Shown here in pieces: positions 1 through 2,935 of a DNA stretch of 5,224 nucleotides (the stretch's first letter is position 1; every line of letters begins with the position of its first letter). A program made the translations under genes and the position numbers. The notes beneath the pieces were generated by a model, which was given only the letters and a program-made list of their open reading frames with translations, made no database searches and was not told the DNA's origin. The stretch is from positions 28,437 through 33,660 of the forward strand of contig FR892241.1 in assembly GCA_000433115.1 (NCBI GenBank). Reading direction: 5' to 3'. Source of the DNA: Ruminococcus sp. CAG:382 (GTDB taxonomy: Bacteria > Bacillota > Clostridia > Oscillospirales > CAG-382).

Positions 1-386
1 TTGCCGCCATTGCCTCCGTTGCCACCATTTCCGCCGTTACCGCCGTTGCCACCTTGACCAGAATAAGCGTGTAGCGATATGTGGCTTTCCTCGGAGCCAA
101 TGTCAATCACCTTTTCGGCAACAATTGCACTCCCACCGGTTCCGCCATTGCCTCCGTTGCCGCCATCTGTTCCTGATGTTCCGTTTTTTCCATGGTCACC
201 ATTGGCAATACCATCATCGCCTTTTCTTCCGTCAATGCCTCTCATGCCCGCAGCGCCATTACCGCCATTGCCTCCGTAGACATTCAATGTGCCTGTCATG
301 TCAACAGTAAGTGTATCAGCAACAATGCCTGTTCCGCCGTCACTGCCGTTATCTCCGTAATTGACGCCAGCAGCACCGTTGCCGCC
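1..386 (-). repeat. Gly/Asn-rich PGRS-like tract interleaved with beta strands, running off the window
   Basis: From residue 838 on, three glycine-rich blocks (838-857, 875-922 and 947-965, the last continuing past the edge) alternate with hydrophobic strand segments G-I-V-A-D-T-L-T-V-D and A-I-V-A-E-K-V-I-D-I. The last block is a regular G-G-N repeat encoded by an imperfect 9-bp unit (nt 1-56). The middle block also contains Gly-X-Y triplets (G-M-R-G-I-D-G-R-K-G-D-D-G). The pattern recalls mycobacterial PE_PGRS proteins and other polyglycine-II sheet or sandwich folds. Because the window cuts it, total length and C-terminal anchor are unknown. Confidence 0.85.
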
Positions 387-2897
387 CTTCAAAGTGAGAG
401 CATCATCAGCACTATAAGAACATATCAGAATATTGTTCCCCGTTAATGCCGATTGTCCCGCTCCTCCTGGCATTCCGTCGTGCGCAATTATTTCACTAAC
501 ACCACTGCAGGTTATTGTCAGCAGATTAGCACCGCCAAACGCCGTTAGATCGATTACGGGCGCACTGCCTGAGCCAACCAAGCCGACATTTCTGAGTTCG
601 AATTGCAAACCGCTGTACCAATTTCCGGATGCCAGTGCAATAGAGACGTCTTGTATCAGAGTATCAATTGACTGTCCTGCGGAATCAAGTGTTTTATACG
701 CTCCGTTGATTATAATACTCTTAATCTGATTTCCGTTGTAATATGGCATTATTGTAAGCATTTTTTTCTCGCTGTCATATGTCACGTAGCTGTCAGAATT
801 AAATCCTTCAATGTTACCCTGCTTCTGATATGTCGCAAAATTGATTTCAAGAGTTCCTGTTTCCTTGTCGAAGGTCACATCATCCTTCAGCTTCAAACCG
901 TTGACCTTTGACGCGTACTGCTCATACAAGTCGGAACACTGGCTGTACATATAATCATCAAGCATTTCCTTGACATCATCGAAACTGTCGTCAAGCAGAT
1001 ACCAAATGCAGCAAAGGCTATTATCACCAACGTCAACAAATAAGGAATTTGCAGCAACATCACTTTCAAAATTACTTTGCCAAGTTTTATATGAAGATGC
1101 AAGCTCATCAAACGATGTGGCTGAGAATGTATTTTTTGCAGTACCTTTTATAGTCAAATGTTTAAACGCATCTTTTTCGACCGATGTCTTGATATTTGAG
1201 ACATCAAGCCCTGCTTCAGCGTTTAATCCGGTTTTCGCAAAGCGATATTCAAAGGTCGCGTCCAGGCTTGCTTTATGCGAAGAATAATCTTCGATATGAT
1301 GGCTTACTTCAAAATATGTTGCATTGAGCCTTGCACCGTATATTCCGGACGTGATTACGTGTGTACCCCATAACGACACAAACTTGTCCGCGCTCATTTC
1401 GCCGCTTCTGACCTTTCTCGCGTCAGCTATAAACTCAGGCGAAAGAACGCTTGCAAGCTTATCTTTATCATTGAATTCGGAGATTTCAACTCTTGTTCCG
1501 TTGAGAATGTAATTCCAATAATAAATGTACTCGCTCGTTTCACTTGCCTTCTTATGCTCATATGCGTATGAACCGCTGAGGCTGAAGGACGGCAGCTTGT
1601 TAGTCATAAAGTGACCATTGCTCTTTTTTCTGGAGCCAAACGAAACCTTTGCGTCTACGCTCGCCTGAAAATCATTTGCAAATTGGTCAAAAGTGTCATA
1701 AGACAAACCGTACGTTTCCTGATTTCCGGTGGAATAAATATTCAATCTGAACTTATAAAGCTCGTCGGTAAAGAGCTTTTTTGCACCTGACAGCGGCGAG
1801 TAATCCGAAGCGGTAATCAGATTGACTGTTTTGCCGATTTCGCTGTATTTCAGATATTCATCGTCATAGTATATTTCCTGATTCACATATCTGCAAACTG
1901 TGCAGACGTTATTCTCATCAAAATCGTGCTTTCCATAATCAGCCATATCGGTATGCCCGCAAGTAGCACTATGCCAGTGGTAATTTGCATTTGAAGACCA
2001 CGCCTTTGCATAGCTGTGCCCCGTGGCAGAAAGCACTGTGCTTTCAAGGGAAATCTCGTTACTGCCAGCCTCATCAGCAAAATACTTTCCGCACTTCGTG
2101 CAGTGCCAGTATTCGATATTGCCGGCTACGGTGCAGGTGGACTTCACGGCTTCGGCTTTGACAAGATCGTGTCTGCATATTTCACCATACCAATCGATAT
2201 CATACAACCCGGTAAAGGCAAAATTTATCCACCCTATCAGATATACAGCGTCCTTCATGTCAACAAGCCCGTCGTTATTGAAGTCCTTGTTTCCGTCATA
2301 TACCATCGGATAAAGACCTGTGTATGAAAAGTTTATCCAACCAATAAAATGTACCGCATCCTTCATGTTAACTTCATCGTCCTGATTGAAATCACCGACA
2401 AGCCACTTCTGGACCGTTACAGACCCCGCATTTAAAGTACACGGAACGTTCTGCCCAGCAGAAACAATGGAGAAGCCAACAGAATACTTACCGTCTGCCG
2501 CCGTGTCTTTAATGCGAAACTCAGCTGTACAAATATCCCCGTCAGGCACAATTGCGGGGGAATATCCCAGTGTAATTGTTTTGCCTGAAACAGAGTCATC
2601 CTTTGTAAGACTGTTATTGATTAAATCACCATACTGTTTGAAGCCTATAAATTCAAGTGCGGTTTCATCGTACGTTATATCGTGCAAAAGAAGACCGCTG
2701 ATTTCGATGTTGCCCGAAACAGATATCTTAATTTCCACGGTTTCTCCCGGTTTTCCCGAAACGTCTTCAATGGTAAACTCAATAAGTCCGTTGATTGTAT
2801 CACCTGTATCCGCAATGGCATTAAGCGGAATGCACTGTATCAGCATTATCAGTGCCAAAACACATAAAGCAATATTTTTTTGAATTCGCTGTTTCAT
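1..2897 (-). CDS. Secreted cohesin-dockerin-MACPF protein with glycine-rich C-terminal region (3' end missing)
   Basis: An ATG at 2897, preceded by a GAAAGGA ribosome binding site, opens a frame of 965 codons with no stop before the window edge. Domains in order: Sec signal peptide (1-29), cohesin (35-163), two-repeat dockerin (168-232), Cys/His-rich segment (243-337), MACPF domain (about 345-662), a beta-rich segment (about 670-835) and a Gly/Asn-rich tract (838 onward). MACPF proteins insert beta-hairpins into membranes as oligomeric pores or act in non-lytic adhesion; they serve immunity in animals and toxicity or inter-bacterial killing in bacteria. Here the domain sits inside a cellulosome-style scaffold, suggesting surface display or docking. 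The gene lies 38 bp after the collagen/B-repeat gene, whose terminal cohesin is paralogous. Pore formation is inference: the signature glycine pair is degenerate. The C-terminus and any anchor are unseen. No frameshift or internal stop was found. Confidence 0.95.
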   Translation of the reverse strand, partial: MKQRIQKNIALCVLALIMLIQCIPLNAIADTGDTINGLIEFTIEDVSGKPGETVEIKISVSGNIEISGLLLHDITYDETALEFIGFKQYGDLINNSLTKDDSVSGKTITLGYSPAIVPDGDICTAEFRIKDTAADGKYSVGFSIVSAGQNVPCTLNAGSVTVQKWLVGDFNQDDEVNMKDAVHFIGWINFSYTGLYPMVYDGNKDFNNDGLVDMKDAVYLIGWINFAFTGLYDIDWYGEICRHDLVKAEAVKSTCTVAGNIEYWHCTKCGKYFADEAGSNEISLESTVLSATGHSYAKAWSSNANYHWHSATCGHTDMADYGKHDFDENNVCTVCRYVNQEIYYDDEYLKYSEIGKTVNLITASDYSPLSGAKKLFTDELYKFRLNIYSTGNQETYGLSYDTFDQFANDFQASVDAKVSFGSRKKSNGHFMTNKLPSFSLSGSYAYEHKKASETSEYIYYWNYILNGTRVEISEFNDKDKLASVLSPEFIADARKVRSGEMSADKFVSLWGTHVITSGIYGARLNATYFEVSHHIEDYSSHKASLDATFEYRFAKTGLNAEAGLDVSNIKTSVEKDAFKHLTIKGTAKNTFSATSFDELASSYKTWQSNFESDVAANSLFVDVGDNSLCCIWYLLDDSFDDVKEMLDDYMYSQCSDLYEQYASKVNGLKLKDDVTFDKETGTLEINFATYQKQGNIEGFNSDSYVTYDSEKKMLTIMPYYNGNQIKSIIINGAYKTLDSAGQSIDTLIQDVSIALASGNWYSGLQFELRNVGLVGSGSAPVIDLTAFGGANLLTITCSGVSEIIAHDGMPGGAGQSALTGNNILICSYSADDALTLKGGNGAAGVNYGDNGSDGGTGIVADTLTVDMTGTLNVYGGNGGNGAAGMRGIDGRKGDDGIANGDHGKNGTSGTDGGNGGNGGTGGSAIVAEKVIDIGSEESHISLHAYSGQGGNGGNGGNGGNGGNGG
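387..887 (-). other. Beta-rich, probably beta-helix-like segment after the MACPF domain
   Basis: Residues about 671-837 show short alternating strands with turns, for example T-L-E-I-N-F, M-L-T-I-M-P, I-K-S-I-I-I-N-G, L-Q-F-E-L-R-N-V, P-V-I-D-L, L-L-T-I-T-C and N-N-I-L-I-C. The pattern resembles stacked parallel beta-helix rungs seen in clostridial surface proteins. No catalytic motif is recognisable. By position it could be the C-terminal target-binding module that many MACPF proteins carry, but that is inference. Confidence 0.5.
912..1865 (-). other. MACPF (membrane attack complex/perforin) domain
   Basis: Residues about 345-662 match the family throughout. The early part has K-L-F-T-D and a Ser/Lys/Phe-rich hairpin region (about 398-450), followed by L-S-P-E-F at 485-489. 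The signature follows at 506-522: F-V-S-L-W-G-T-H-V-I-T-S-G-I-Y-G-A. Downstream come the second membrane-hairpin region (about 575-605), Y-K-T-W-x-x-x-F (603-610) and the C-I-W-Y-L-L segment with a following helix (629-661), which resembles the usual PIW-x-L ending. Known members oligomerise and unfold two helix clusters into transmembrane hairpins. Oddities are V514 where Phe or Tyr is usual, A522 in place of the second glycine of the hinge pair, and an unusual C629-C630 pair. Length is normal for the family. Confidence 0.85.
1332..1382 (-). other. MACPF signature motif (F...WGTH......GA)
   Basis: Residues 506-522 give the central signature with W510-G511-T512-H513 and the hinge G521-A522 exactly six residues after the position normally held by an aromatic (here V514). 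This is the most diagnostic stretch of the MACPF call. The consensus of the family is [YW]-G-[TS]-H-[FY]-x6-G-G. Confidence 0.85.
1887..2171 (-). other. Cys/His-rich zinc-ribbon-like segment
   Basis: Residues 243-337 carry C255, C266-x-x-C269, H294, H307-W-H309, C313-G-H315, H324 and C332-x-x-C335. The layout (T-C-T-x-x-G-N-x-x-Y-W-x-C-x-x-C-G-K-Y-F, then A-T-G-H, then H-W-H-x-A-T-C-G-H, then C-T-V-C) is a repeat I recognise from many secreted proteins of Clostridia and related gut bacteria, whose function is unknown to me. The knuckles suggest metal binding, but extracellular disulfides are an alternative. It bridges the dockerin and the MACPF domain. Confidence 0.75.
2202..2396 (-). other. 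Type I dockerin (two F-hand calcium repeats) of the MACPF protein
   Basis: Residues 168-232 contain two matching repeats: G-D-F-N-Q-D-D-E-V-N-M-K-D-A-V and D-F-N-N-D-G-L-V-D-M-K-D-A-V. Calcium ligand positions are D169, N171, D173, N177 and D180, and D205, N207, D209, D213 and D216. Each repeat continues into I-G-W-I-N-F and T-G-L-Y, giving the internal two-fold symmetry typical of dockerins. Known dockerins fold on calcium and bind cohesins. All expected ligands are present, so it is probably functional. Confidence 0.9.
2409..2795 (-). other. N-terminal cohesin-like domain of the MACPF protein
   Basis: Residues 35-163 follow the cohesin pattern: V-S-G-K-P-G-E-T-V-E-I-K-I early strand, S-G-L-L-L, I-T-Y-D-E-T-A-L-E-F-I-G-F, L-G-Y-S-P and D-I-C-T-A-E-F-R-I-K. 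It resembles the cohesin ending the upstream protein over its whole length. It is followed within five residues by a dockerin. Adjacent cohesin-dockerin pairs occur in secreted proteins of gut Firmicutes. The partner is unknown: it could be the dockerin of another copy, a neighbouring protein, or the pair could act intramolecularly. Confidence 0.82.
2811..2897 (-). other. Sec signal peptide of the MACPF protein
   Basis: Residues 1-29 show a basic N-terminus (MKQRIQK), a hydrophobic core (IALCVLALIMLI) and an A-I-A cleavage motif at 27-29 before D30. A Cys at 22 follows L-I-Q, but Gln just before the Cys makes a lipobox unlikely. Export by Sec and signal peptidase I is the best reading. Confidence 0.88.
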
Positions 2898-2935
2898 TTT
2901 GCTTTTCCTTTCAATTATTATTTTTTGATATCATG
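2898..2935 (-). promoter_or_regulatory. Short intergenic spacer with ribosome binding site for the MACPF gene
   Basis: The 38-bp gap between the TAA of the upstream gene and the ATG at 2897 contains GAAAGGA on the minus strand (plus 2906-2912), eight bases before the ATG, a reasonable Shine-Dalgarno sequence that supports this start. The spacer is AT-rich with only a trivial GATATC palindrome, and no hairpin followed by a T-run in the sense direction. I see no convincing separate promoter, so the two genes probably form one transcript. Confidence 0.75.

Noticed and set aside
2826..2843. Lipobox at L-I-Q-C in the signal peptide
   Set aside because: Gln at the position before Cys is not accepted in typical lipoboxes, and a good A-I-A signal peptidase I site follows at residues 27-29.
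2386..2883. Plus-strand open frame of 165 codons over the signal peptide and cohesin of the MACPF gene
   Set aside because: The minus strand carries signal peptide, cohesin and dockerin in frame; the plus-strand product has no domain and no good ribosome binding site.
2898..2935. Transcription terminator between the two genes
   Set aside because: Only a six-base GATATC palindrome is present. The T-rich run lies on the plus strand, so it reads as A-rich in the transcript.
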